Shown here one piece after another: positions 8,058 to 15,011 of a stretch of 64,000 bases of DNA. A model generated the notes under the pieces. That model did not search any database. It was not told the DNA's origin and was given only the letters and a program-made list of their open reading frames with translations. The stretch is from positions 1 to 64,000 of the forward strand of contig CATNCS010000003.1 in assembly GCA_950097245.1 (NCBI GenBank), in the 5' to 3' direction. Numbering within the stretch: position 1 is the stretch's first letter; each line of letters opens with the position of its first letter. Position numbers and translations under genes: made by a program. Source of the DNA: an uncultured Oscillospiraceae bacterium. GTDB taxonomy: Bacteria; Bacillota; Clostridia; Oscillospirales; Oscillospiraceae.

Positions 8058-9491
8058 ATAGCGAGGAAACGGAAGAAGGGCGAGGGAACGCTCCGTCAGA
8101 GAAAGGACGGCCGCTGGGAGGGCCGGGTGGTCGTTGGCTACGATGACAGCGGCAATCCCAAGACGAAAAATGTGCTGGCCAAGAGCAAAAAGGAGTGCGC
8201 CGAGAAGCTGGAACAGCTGAAAGCGGCCCAGGGCAGCTCCGGGCCGGTGAAGGTCAGGTCGGAAATGCGGTTCGGGGACTGGCTGGACTTTTGGTATCAG
8301 AACTGCTCCAAGCCAGCTCTGCGGCACACCACCCAGCTGAATTATGAGAACTGGATCTACCTCCACGCCATTCCGGGCGTGGGGGACGTCCCTCTGAACA
8401 AGCTGTCCCAGTCCGACCTCCAGCAGTTTTTCACCGAGATGAAAAAGGGCGGGCGGCTCAACAACGTGGAGCGCCACGGCGCGGGGATGGCGGACCGCTC
8501 GGTGCGCAGCTGTCACGCGGTGTGTCAGATGGCGCTGGACCGGGCGGTGAAGGAGGGGCTCATCCGAATCAACCCGGCCATCGGCTGTAAGCTGCCGCCC
8601 CTGCGGGAGAAAGAGATGAAGATTCTGAGCCGGGAGGAGATCCAGCGGTTCCTGATCCAAGCCAAGGCGGAGGGGATGTACGAGCTGTTCCTCCTGGAGC
8701 TGACCACCGGGATGCGCCGGGGAGAGCTGCTGGCCCTCCAATGGTCTGACCTGGACTTCAAGAGCGGCAGACTGTGTATCAGCAGACAGGTGTACTCCGT
8801 CAACGGCAAGCTGGAGATCAACGAGCCCAAGACTAAAGCCGCCGTCCGCACCGTTATCCTGCCGCCCGCCATGGTGGAACTGCTGGCAGAGTACAAGTCG
8901 CAGATTTTCTCGGAGTGGATATTCCCCTCCCGCGTCAAGCCGGAGCAGCCTGTAGACCCTGGCTATGTCCGCAAGCGTCTGCAAGTCATTCTTGAGCGGG
9001 CAGGGTGCAAAAAGGTGAGGTTTCACGACCTCCGTCACACCTTCGCCACCATGTCCCTGGAGAACGGTATGGACGTGAAGACGTTGTCCGCTATCATCGG
9101 CCACGTCTCATCGGCCACCACGCTGAACATCTACACCCACGTCACCGATGAGATGCAGAGAAACGCGGCCCGGAACATCGACCAGGGCATCGCTGGGGCG
9201 GAGGTGGAGGAAGAACCGGAACATGAGGAATCTGCCCCGCCTGTGACCTTCACGCCATACCGTCCCCCGCATCGCAGACCAGGGACAGGGTGCGTCAGCC
9301 AGATCAACGACCACCTGTTTGAGGGCCGCTACTCGCCCAAGTGGATCGACGGCAAAAAGCACGCTCGCAACATCTACGCCCACACCCGTGAGGAGTGTGA
9401 GGAAAAGCTGGCGGCTCTGATTGTTCAGATGAAACGGGAGCTGGCGGAGCTGAAAGCGGCACAGGCGGCAGGGGCACCCTCCAGACATTGA
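8058..9491 (+). CDS. Tyrosine recombinase/integrase 2 with duplicated AP2-like domain; ATA start inferred
   Basis: A second full integrase, about 477 residues. Core motifs TGMRRGELLAL, HDLRHTFATMSL and GHVSSATTLNIYTH are present, so it should be active. The ORF track starts at GTG 8127, but that cuts off the first half of the AP2-like domain. The frame is open back to 8046 and reads ARKRKKGEGTLRQRKDGRWEG, parallel to integrase 1. The codon expected to be the start, after the purine-rich tgaggggg stretch, is ATA at 8058. The C-terminal extension after the nucleophile (about 400-477) contains GCVSQINDHLFEGRYSPKW and HTREECEEKLAALI, a second copy of the AP2-like fold seen at the N-terminus. Integrase 1 ends five bases before 8058. 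Confidence 0.85.
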   Translation: MARKRKKGEGTLRQRKDGRWEGRVVVGYDDSGNPKTKNVLAKSKKECAEKLEQLKAAQGSSGPVKVRSEMRFGDWLDFWYQNCSKPALRHTTQLNYENWIYLHAIPGVGDVPLNKLSQSDLQQFFTEMKKGGRLNNVERHGAGMADRSVRSCHAVCQMALDRAVKEGLIRINPAIGCKLPPLREKEMKILSREEIQRFLIQAKAEGMYELFLLELTTGMRRGELLALQWSDLDFKSGRLCISRQVYSVNGKLEINEPKTKAAVRTVILPPAMVELLAEYKSQIFSEWIFPSRVKPEQPVDPGYVRKRLQVILERAGCKKVRFHDLRHTFATMSLENGMDVKTLSAIIGHVSSATTLNIYTHVTDEMQRNAARNIDQGIAGAEVEEEPEHEESAPPVTFTPYRPPHRRPGTGCVSQINDHLFEGRYSPKWIDGKKHARNIYAHTREECEEKLAALIVQMKRELAELKAAQAAGAPSRH

Positions 9492-9560
9492 GTCGCCATA
9501 TACAAAGATAGGACAGCGGATTGAGGTGATTCGCTGTTCTCTGCTGGAATAGAAGCAGTT

Positions 9561-9581
9561 TGTGCAGATACTGTCTGCACA
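9561..9581. repeat. Perfect inverted repeat downstream of the integrases
   Basis: TGTGCAGA-tactg-TCTGCACA, 8-bp arms, 70 bp after the second integrase stop and about 77 bp before the next start codon. It may be an operator for the following gene or a recombinase/excisionase binding site. The remainder of 9492-9657 shows no gene. Confidence 0.4.
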
Positions 9582-9657
9582 GATTCTGTGCCCTTGATAA
9601 ATGATCGGTGCTATGATATTCTTGGATTGCTGATACAGATTTGATGGGGGTGAGATT

Positions 9658-10008
9658 TTGCAGGAGCAGCGATTTACAAAACGGGATTGGTCTCTTTTTC
9701 GCAGTAAAATTGGCAGCTGGCAGGAAGCTTACATGGGCAGGCTATGCGATGAATACATAGAACTGCTGAGCGGCGATGGTGATCCGTCAGAAAAATTCTG
9801 GCAGTTGGATAAGCGGATAAGAAGCGACCAAAGAAATCCAGGCGTCCAGCTGGAGATAACACGGACAAATTTCATATACAACATCATTTCGCTTATCAGC
9901 AATGACGTAATCAGCATGAAAGACCTTGAGGATTTTAGCGATGAGTTGAAGGAAACTGTAAAAGCCTTCCTTGAGCGGCAGACCTGGGACTATTCAGATG
10001 AAGAGTAA
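9658..10008 (+). CDS. Conserved small protein of unknown function
   Basis: A 116-residue protein starting at TTG with the ribosome site gggggtgag just upstream. It is soluble and strongly helical, beginning QRFTKRDWSLFRSKIGSWQEAYM and including SGDGDPSEKFWQLDKRI. Similar small proteins occur widely in clostridia and are sometimes labelled 'multidrug transporter', which the sequence does not support because there is no membrane segment. It lies in the integrase-proximal end of the element. Confidence 0.62.
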   Translation: MQEQRFTKRDWSLFRSKIGSWQEAYMGRLCDEYIELLSGDGDPSEKFWQLDKRIRSDQRNPGVQLEITRTNFIYNIISLISNDVISMKDLEDFSDELKETVKAFLERQTWDYSDEE

Positions 10009-10137
10009 CTTCGGGTAGCAGAGTGCGAGTCGGATTGCTCCAATTGGAACAAAAAATCAAAAGGGAGTTTTATTGGACACCTCCTGTTGTAAGCTGGAAG
10101 TACAATACGAGATGCCATAGTAAAAGGAGGATGTCCT

Positions 10138-10956
10138 ATGAAACGTAAAATCGGTTTTTGGAGTGAGATTCAAAGAAATACCGACGATATTACCCGGCCC
10201 AAGGAGGAGGCTCCGGTTTCCGCGCCGAAAAAGTCCCTGGTGCAGGTCTATTTCCCTAAACGGGGGATGAACCTGTCCTACTACAACGACCAGTTCGACC
10301 TCCAGGTGGGAGACACCGTCTATGTGGACGGCAAGCTGGAGGGCCTGCGGGGGCGTGTGACCGCTGTGAACTACAGCTTTAAAATCAAGCTCTCCGATTA
10401 CAAGCGGGTGATCGCCGTGGCGGACACCCACATCTCCGGAGAACTCCGCATGGCCGGCTCCCACCTGGTGGCCTTTGATCCCCAGACAATCCCCTATGAG
10501 AAAATCATCACCTGGTTCAAGGCCCCGGGCAAAGAGGATGACGTCTACGTGTCCGGCAGCGATGACCACGGCTTCCGGTTGGATGACCTCAGCGGGATGA
10601 AGGTCACCGGCGCCATTGCGGAGCGTGGACACGACTACTATACAGAGAACCGGGTGGTCTATCTCTGCATGGACCACGGCCATGGGCGGGGAATCGTGGA
10701 GGGCACTTCCCCTTATGAGATCGAGTTTGATTATGGCGGCGGCGAGATCAAAAATCTCACCTGCAGCTGTTATTGCGGCTATCCCTGCAAGCACACTTTT
10801 GCCGCCATGCTCCAACTGCGGGAGACGCTGAAGCTATTGAAAGAGAAGGCCGGTTTCGATTGGAATAAGGGCGGTTACGCTGCGGCGATCAGTCAAGGTG
10901 CCTTTTTCTCTTTTGCCGTGGACGGAAAAACGACCGGTAGCTTCGTGTTTCGATAG
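10138..10956 (+). CDS. SWIM zinc-finger domain protein
   Basis: A 272-residue protein. Residues about 35-90 carry a small beta-rich module (DLQVGDTVYVDGKLEGLRGRV). The C-terminal part contains CSCYCGYPCKHTFAAML near residue 205, a CxCx5CxH SWIM zinc-binding motif expected to bind DNA or protein. AAAGGAGG precedes the ATG. It is the last gene before the tRNA-Ala that I take as the element boundary. No catalytic domain such as a helicase accompanies the SWIM motif, so its role is open. Confidence 0.75.
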   Translation: MKRKIGFWSEIQRNTDDITRPKEEAPVSAPKKSLVQVYFPKRGMNLSYYNDQFDLQVGDTVYVDGKLEGLRGRVTAVNYSFKIKLSDYKRVIAVADTHISGELRMAGSHLVAFDPQTIPYEKIITWFKAPGKEDDVYVSGSDDHGFRLDDLSGMKVTGAIAERGHDYYTENRVVYLCMDHGHGRGIVEGTSPYEIEFDYGGGEIKNLTCSCYCGYPCKHTFAAMLQLRETLKLLKEKAGFDWNKGGYAAAISQGAFFSFAVDGKTTGSFVFR

Positions 10957-11076
10957 TCTCACACACAGCAAAGGTTGAGGCGCTATATCCAAAGAATAGG
11001 ACGGCGGGCCAAAGTAACAACCCGCCACCCGAAAATTTTCTGAAACCCGTCTGTGGTATTTCTGTGGTCAAAAGAA

Positions 11077-11106
11077 AAATCACCCCAGTTTTCACTGAGG
11101 TGATTT
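11077..11106 (-). terminator. Intrinsic terminator downstream of tRNA-Ala
   Basis: On the reverse strand aaatcacctcag-tgaaaa-ctggggtgattt forms a 12-bp stem with one mismatch, followed by TTTTTCTTTT. It lies seven bases beyond the 3' CCA of the tRNA, so it probably ends tRNA-Ala transcription. Confidence 0.8.
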
Positions 11107-11112
11107 CTTATT

Positions 11113-11188
11113 TGGTGGACTCGAAGGGGATCGAACCCTCGACCTCTGCGATGCGAACGCAGCGCTCTCCCAGCTGAGCTACGAGCCC
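11113..11188 (-). tRNA. tRNA-Ala (anticodon CGC); likely attachment site of the element
   Basis: The reverse strand reads GGGCTCG-TA-GCTC... to CGAGTCC-A-CCA, 76 nt with the CCA encoded. The anticodon loop TTCGCAT gives anticodon CGC, and the acceptor stem has the G3-U70 pair that marks alanine tRNAs. The D, anticodon and T arms (GAGGG-TTCGATC-CCCTT) all pair. Its 3' end faces the two integrase genes, the usual orientation when the 3' half of a tRNA serves as attB/attR. The duplicate 3' segment expected at the other end of the element must lie outside the window, as I do not see it inside. Confidence 0.92.
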
Positions 11189-11318
11189 AAATCGGCACTT
11201 TTCGTGCGAAAAAAGTTGCGAATTTTGGATTTCTCAAATATTCAATTTTCAGGGGGAAGTCCAACAAATCGGACAGGAAAACGGGGAACAGAAAATCGGA
11301 TCGGATATGTCTCACTAT

Positions 11319-11358
11319 GGATGCGAACCGTGCGCTCTCCCAGCTGAGCTACAGGCCC
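11319..11358 (-). pseudogene. 5'-half tRNA remnant
   Basis: The reverse strand reads GGGCCTGTAGCTCAGCTGGG then AGAGCGCACGGTTCGCATCC: acceptor 5' strand, D-arm and an anticodon loop TTCGCAT identical to that of tRNA-Ala(CGC). After the loop it loses all tRNA character, and no 3' half follows. It sits 130 bp on the chromosomal side of the intact tRNA. It may be a scar of an earlier integration or deletion. The rest of 10957-11541 holds only the intact tRNA, its terminator and the nhaC promoter. Confidence 0.75.
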
Positions 11359-11479
11359 AACTCTTCTGCTATCATCCAGACAGCTATTATATTATATCAG
11401 ATTTTTCTTAAATGTAAAGAGAATTTTTTACCTTTTCTCATATTGTGAAGGTAATCTCCGATCATTTGTTTAAATTGCA

Positions 11480-11508
11480 TTGACATATTGGATAATTTCC
11501 ACTAAAAT
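11480..11508 (+). promoter_or_regulatory. Sigma-A promoter of nhaC
   Basis: TTGACA (11480-11485), 17-base spacer, TAAAAT (11503-11508), about 34 bp before the nhaC start codon. Confidence 0.7.
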
Positions 11509-11541
11509 AAAAAGAAATCGAGGGAAAAGGGAGGATTCATT

Positions 11542-12864
11542 ATGAGTCTGAAAGAGAAAAAACCGCAGCAGAATGGGTTGGCTCTGTTGCCCATTCTGGT
11601 GTTTTTGGTGCTGTACCTGGGGATGGGTCTGGTCTTTGAATACGGGCTGGGCGTTGAGATGGCGTTTTACAACATCCCCATTGTAGTGGTATTTATGGTA
11701 GCCCTGCTGGTAGCCTGCGTTCAGAACCGCAGGCTGAAATTCGATGACAAACTGACAATCATGGCCCAAGGCGTTGGGGATAAGAATATTATGACCATGA
11801 TACTTATTTTTCTTGTGGCCGGTGTATTTGTAGGTGTGACCGGGCGCAGCAGTGCTGAGGCGGTGGCCTATTTTCTGCTGTCCGTCACCCCTGCCTGGGC
11901 CTCGGTGGCGGTGCTGTTTGTAGCGGCATGCTTTGTGTCCACCGCTATGGGCACCTCAGTGGGTACCATCACCCTGATTACCCCCATCGCCGCGGCGGTG
12001 TCCAATGTGTCCGGCTTTTCACTGGCTCTGTGCGTAGGCTCTGTGATGGGCGGAGCAATGTTTGGGGACAACCTGTCCTTTATTTCGGATACCACCATCG
12101 CCGCCTGCAACACTCAGGGCTGCGAGATGCGGGACAAGTTCCGTGCCAACTTCAAAATTGCTCTGCCTGCCGCCGTCGCCACCCTGGCAGTCATTCTGGT
12201 CCAGTCCCTCAACGCCGGGGTGGGACAGATTGATATCCCGGACTACAACCTGCTGCTGCTCATCCCCTACATACTGGTGCTCATTGGCGGCATTGCCGGC
12301 CTGAATGTGTTTGTGGTGCTGATCGTGGGGATTCTGGCGGGAGTAGTCATTGTACTGCCCACCGGAACCATCGACTTTATGGGTCTGCTGGGAAGCATGG
12401 GCTCCGGCGCGGCCGGGATGTTTGAGACTATCATGGTCACCGTCCTGGTGTCCGCCATGTGTGCCCTGATCCGGGAGTTTGGCGGCTTTGAGGCCCTGCT
12501 GGCCTTCATCCGGCGGGTGTTCAAGGGCCGTGTGGGCGGACGGCTGGGCGTGGGCCTGTTGGTAGGGGCTATGGATATCGCCACCGCCAACAACACGGTG
12601 GCCATTGTGATGGCCGGCCCCATCGCCAAAGAAATCAGCGAGGAGTACCACATCACGCCCAGGGAGTCCGCCTCCCTGCTGGATACCTTCTCCTGTATTT
12701 TCCAGGGTGTGATCCCCTACGGCGCGCAGATGCTGGTGGCAATTTCCGCATCCGGCGGGATGATTTCCGCGTTCCAGATCATGCCTTTCCTGTACTACCC
12801 CTATCTGCTGGCGGTGGCCTCCGTCGTCTACATCCTGGCGGGCGCAGGGAGGAAACAGGCATAA
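11542..12864 (+). CDS. nhaC: NhaC-family Na+/H+ antiporter
   Basis: A 440-residue integral membrane protein with about 11-12 hydrophobic segments. The loop GGAMFGDNLSFISDTTIAAC near residue 172 is a hallmark of NhaC-type antiporters, and the C-terminal half carries the second inverted repeat (DIATANNTVAIVMAGPIAKE). It should exchange sodium for protons across the cytoplasmic membrane. GGGAGG precedes the ATG. It is a single-gene unit, with its own consensus promoter and a hairpin after the stop. The substrate could be another organic cation or acid, as the superfamily is broad. Confidence 0.85.
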   Translation: MSLKEKKPQQNGLALLPILVFLVLYLGMGLVFEYGLGVEMAFYNIPIVVVFMVALLVACVQNRRLKFDDKLTIMAQGVGDKNIMTMILIFLVAGVFVGVTGRSSAEAVAYFLLSVTPAWASVAVLFVAACFVSTAMGTSVGTITLITPIAAAVSNVSGFSLALCVGSVMGGAMFGDNLSFISDTTIAACNTQGCEMRDKFRANFKIALPAAVATLAVILVQSLNAGVGQIDIPDYNLLLLIPYILVLIGGIAGLNVFVVLIVGILAGVVIVLPTGTIDFMGLLGSMGSGAAGMFETIMVTVLVSAMCALIREFGGFEALLAFIRRVFKGRVGGRLGVGLLVGAMDIATANNTVAIVMAGPIAKEISEEYHITPRESASLLDTFSCIFQGVIPYGAQMLVAISASGGMISAFQIMPFLYYPYLLAVASVVYILAGAGRKQA

Positions 12865-12908
12865 AGCTCCCGCTTTCGGGGCACTCTTTGGGAATACTGA
12901 ATAAAAAG

Positions 12909-12949
12909 CGGCGTTTCTGTCCTCCCTGTACAGGGACGGAGAAACGCCG
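12909..12949. terminator. Hairpin between convergent nhaC and thiN
   Basis: cggcgtttct ... agaaacgccg, 10-bp outer arms plus an inner cctgt/acagg pairing, placed between the ends of two converging genes. Probably a shared terminator, although the T-runs are weak. Confidence 0.6.
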
Positions 12950-12955
12950 TCTTAT

Positions 12956-13627
12956 TTACTGTGCCCACAGCTTAGGCAGCTTGGCGTAGAAGTCGCCTCT
13001 GTCCTCCCAGATCAGGAGCAGGCTGCCCTGTTTTACCGAGACAGAGGCTATGGTATCCAAAAACTGGTTGCTCACCCCCAGAGGGAAGTCACTGGTGAGG
13101 GTGCAGTCCTCCAAAGGGTATTTCAGTCCGGAGAGCGTCACACCCTTTGCTGTGCCGCTGTTGCACAGTACGGACAGGCAGCCGGTCATAGAGAGGGGAA
13201 ATGTAAGGACCTTTCCGTCCCGGATACAGGTAATCGCCGTCTTCTCGCCCACCAGAAAGCCCTGGGCCCCGTGAAGGGCCAGCCAGTCCAGCAGCTGGAG
13301 GTTGCCCAGGGTGTGCTCCAGCCGTCCGCCCACGCCCCCCAGCAGGACAAAGCGGCGGTAGCCCAGCTCCAGTCCCTTGCGCAGGGCGTAGACCATATCG
13401 GTGTCGTCCTTCTCGGCGGGGAGCTGGATGACATTGGGGTGATTGGGCCGGTGGCCCAGGGAGTCGAAATCCCCCACCGCCAGGTCCGGGTTTACGCCGT
13501 AGGCCATCAGGGAGTCGAACCCCCGGTCGGCAGCGATGACGTAGTCCCCTCCCACGGGGTAGGGGCGCAGGTCGGGGGTCAGAGACATGGCCCCTACAAT
13601 ATAACAGATATTGGTAGCGGGATTCAA
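12956..13627 (-). CDS. thiN: Thiamine diphosphokinase
   Basis: A 223-residue thiamine pyrophosphokinase converting thiamine plus ATP to thiamine diphosphate. Motifs: AADRGFDSLMAYGVNPDLAVGDFDSLG (substrate/metal site), EKDDTDMVYAL and GGVGGRLEHTLGNL, all standard for the family. The ORF is open to 13780, but GAGGTGA followed by TTGAATCCCGC supports a TTG start at 13627; GTG 13636 is possible but would overlap the ribosome site. A promoter (TTGTCA-17-TATAAT) lies upstream, back to back with that of the divergent cysteine desulfurase. Confidence 0.85.
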   Translation of the reverse strand: MNPATNICYIVGAMSLTPDLRPYPVGGDYVIAADRGFDSLMAYGVNPDLAVGDFDSLGHRPNHPNVIQLPAEKDDTDMVYALRKGLELGYRRFVLLGGVGGRLEHTLGNLQLLDWLALHGAQGFLVGEKTAITCIRDGKVLTFPLSMTGCLSVLCNSGTAKGVTLSGLKYPLEDCTLTSDFPLGVSNQFLDTIASVSVKQGSLLLIWEDRGDFYAKLPKLWAQ

Positions 13628-13663
13628 AACAGTCACCTCGTCAGTCCTGAACTTTCTGGTTCC

Positions 13664-13692
13664 ATTATATACAAAAATATCCCTTTTGACAA
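13664..13692 (-). promoter_or_regulatory. Promoter of thiN
   Basis: On the reverse strand TTGTCA (13692-13687), 17-base spacer, TATAAT (13669-13664). The -35 element abuts the inverted repeat at 13692-13719. Confidence 0.72.
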
Positions 13693-13719
13693 GTGGGAAG
13701 TGGGTATTGACTTCCCACT
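13692..13719. promoter_or_regulatory. Inverted repeat shared by two divergent promoters (candidate operator)
   Basis: AGTGGGAAGT-gggtattg-ACTTCCCACT, perfect 10-bp arms. It overlaps the -35 box of the rightward promoter and touches the -35 box of the leftward thiN promoter, so a dimeric regulator bound here could control both. The regulator is unknown. Confidence 0.6.
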
Positions 13720-13735
13720 GAAAACAGAATAAAAT
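13707..13735 (+). promoter_or_regulatory. Promoter of the second cysteine desulfurase gene
   Basis: TTGACT (13707-13712), 17-base spacer, TAAAAT (13730-13735), about 28 bp before the first in-frame GTG. Confidence 0.7.
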
Positions 13736-13762
13736 AGCCGATACTGACAATGTTTTCAGGAG

Positions 13763-14923
13763 GTGGACAACCTGTTTCACTACTTAGACAACGCCGCCAC
13801 CACACCGGTGCGGCCCGAGGCCGCCCAGGCGGCGGCTGAGGCCATGACCCGGGGCTGGGGCAACCCCTCCTCTCAGTACGCTCTGGGCAGGCAGGCGGCC
13901 GGCCAGGTGAAGGGCTGGCGGGAGGACATTGCCAAGGCCCTGGGCTGCGGGCCGGAGGAGGTCTATTTTACCTCCTGCGGCTCGGAGAGCGACAATTGGG
14001 CCATCTTCGGGGCCCTGGAGCTGAACCGGCGGAGGGGAAAGCATATCGTCACCACCGCCATTGAGCACGCCGCCGTGCTGGAGCCGATGAGGTCCCTGGA
14101 GCGGCAGGGGTATGAGGTCACTTACCTCCAGCCCGACCACCAGGGCCGCATCTCCCCCGCCCAGGTATCCGCCGCCCTCCGGCCGGACACCGTACTGGTA
14201 TCTGTGATGCTGGTAAACAACGAGCTAGGGACGGTCCTGCCTGTAAAAGAGACCGCCCAGGCCATCAAAAAGGCGGGCTGTCCCGCCCTGCTCCACTGCG
14301 ACGGGGTCCAGGGCTTTTTAAAGGTGCCCTTCACCCCAAAAGCGCTGGGGGTGGACCTGCTGTCCGTCAGCGGCCACAAGATCCACGCCCCCAAGGGGGT
14401 TGGGGCGCTGTATATCCGGAAGGAACTGGTGGACTCCAAGCGTTTTCCCCCCCTCATCCGGGGCGGGGGCCAGGAGAGCGGCCTGCGTTCCGGGACGGAG
14501 GCCACCGCGCAGATCGCCGCCTTCGCTGCCGCCGCCCGGCTGGGGGCGGCCTCCATGGAGAAGGACATCGCCCATATGTCCGCCCTGAAGGCCTGCGCTG
14601 TCGACCGGCTGGCCCAAGAGCTCCCGGAGGCGGTGGTCCTGGTTCCTGACGGCGCCCCCCACATCCTGCCCATCTCCCTGCCCGGCTATAAGAGCGAGGT
14701 GGTGGTCCGGTTTTTAAGCGACCGGGGGGTCTATCTCTCCTCCGGCTCCGCCTGCCACAGGGGAAAGCCCAGCCACGTCTTCGGGGCCCTCAAGCTGCCC
14801 AAACCGGTGCTGGACGGCGCCCTGCGGATCAGTTTTTCCTGCGACACCACCCGTGAGGATGTGGACGCGCTGGTAGAGGGGTTGAAAGGGGCTAAAGAGG
14901 CGCTGTTTACCACGCTGTCGTAG
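13763..14923 (+). CDS. Cysteine desulfurase (NifS-like), chromosomal
   Basis: A 386-residue PLP enzyme mobilising sulfur from cysteine. It shows YLDNAATTPVRPE, IEHAAVLEPM, the PLP-lysine loop VSGHKIHAPKGVG and the active-site loop YLSSGSACHRG with the catalytic Cys. The GTG at 13763 overlaps the AGGAGGTG ribosome site, so real initiation may be at the CTG at 13772, which has normal spacing. The gene is divergent from thiN across a shared inverted repeat, consistent with a link to thiamine sulfur or cofactor supply, although thiazole genes are not present. It is distinct in sequence and composition from the defence-operon enzyme at 1.6 kb. Its stop codon is the first base of a palindromic repeat. 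Confidence 0.9.
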   Translation: MDNLFHYLDNAATTPVRPEAAQAAAEAMTRGWGNPSSQYALGRQAAGQVKGWREDIAKALGCGPEEVYFTSCGSESDNWAIFGALELNRRRGKHIVTTAIEHAAVLEPMRSLERQGYEVTYLQPDHQGRISPAQVSAALRPDTVLVSVMLVNNELGTVLPVKETAQAIKKAGCPALLHCDGVQGFLKVPFTPKALGVDLLSVSGHKIHAPKGVGALYIRKELVDSKRFPPLIRGGGQESGLRSGTEATAQIAAFAAAARLGAASMEKDIAHMSALKACAVDRLAQELPEAVVLVPDGAPHILPISLPGYKSEVVVRFLSDRGVYLSSGSACHRGKPSHVFGALKLPKPVLDGALRISFSCDTTREDVDALVEGLKGAKEALFTTLS

Positions 14924-14991
14924 GGGGCGGCCTCCGGGCCGCCCCGTCCCAAAGGCAATATAAGCGGGGCGGCCCGGAGACCGCCCCCTAC
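14920..14991. repeat. Palindromic GC-rich repeat, copy 1
   Basis: gtagggggcggcctccgggc ... ggagaccgccccctac: inverted arms ending in GTAGGGGG/CCCCCTAC around a variable centre. It occupies the gap between the desulfurase and the MATE gene. Confidence 0.8.
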
Positions 14992-15011
14992 TTGAAAAGG
15001 AGCAATTTCCC

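Noticed and set aside
9658-10008. 'Multidrug transporter' label sometimes given to this small protein family
   Set aside because: The 116-residue sequence has no transmembrane segment.
11077-11106. Hairpin beside tRNA-Ala as an att core
   Set aside because: It is followed by a U-run in the tRNA direction and fits an intrinsic terminator better.
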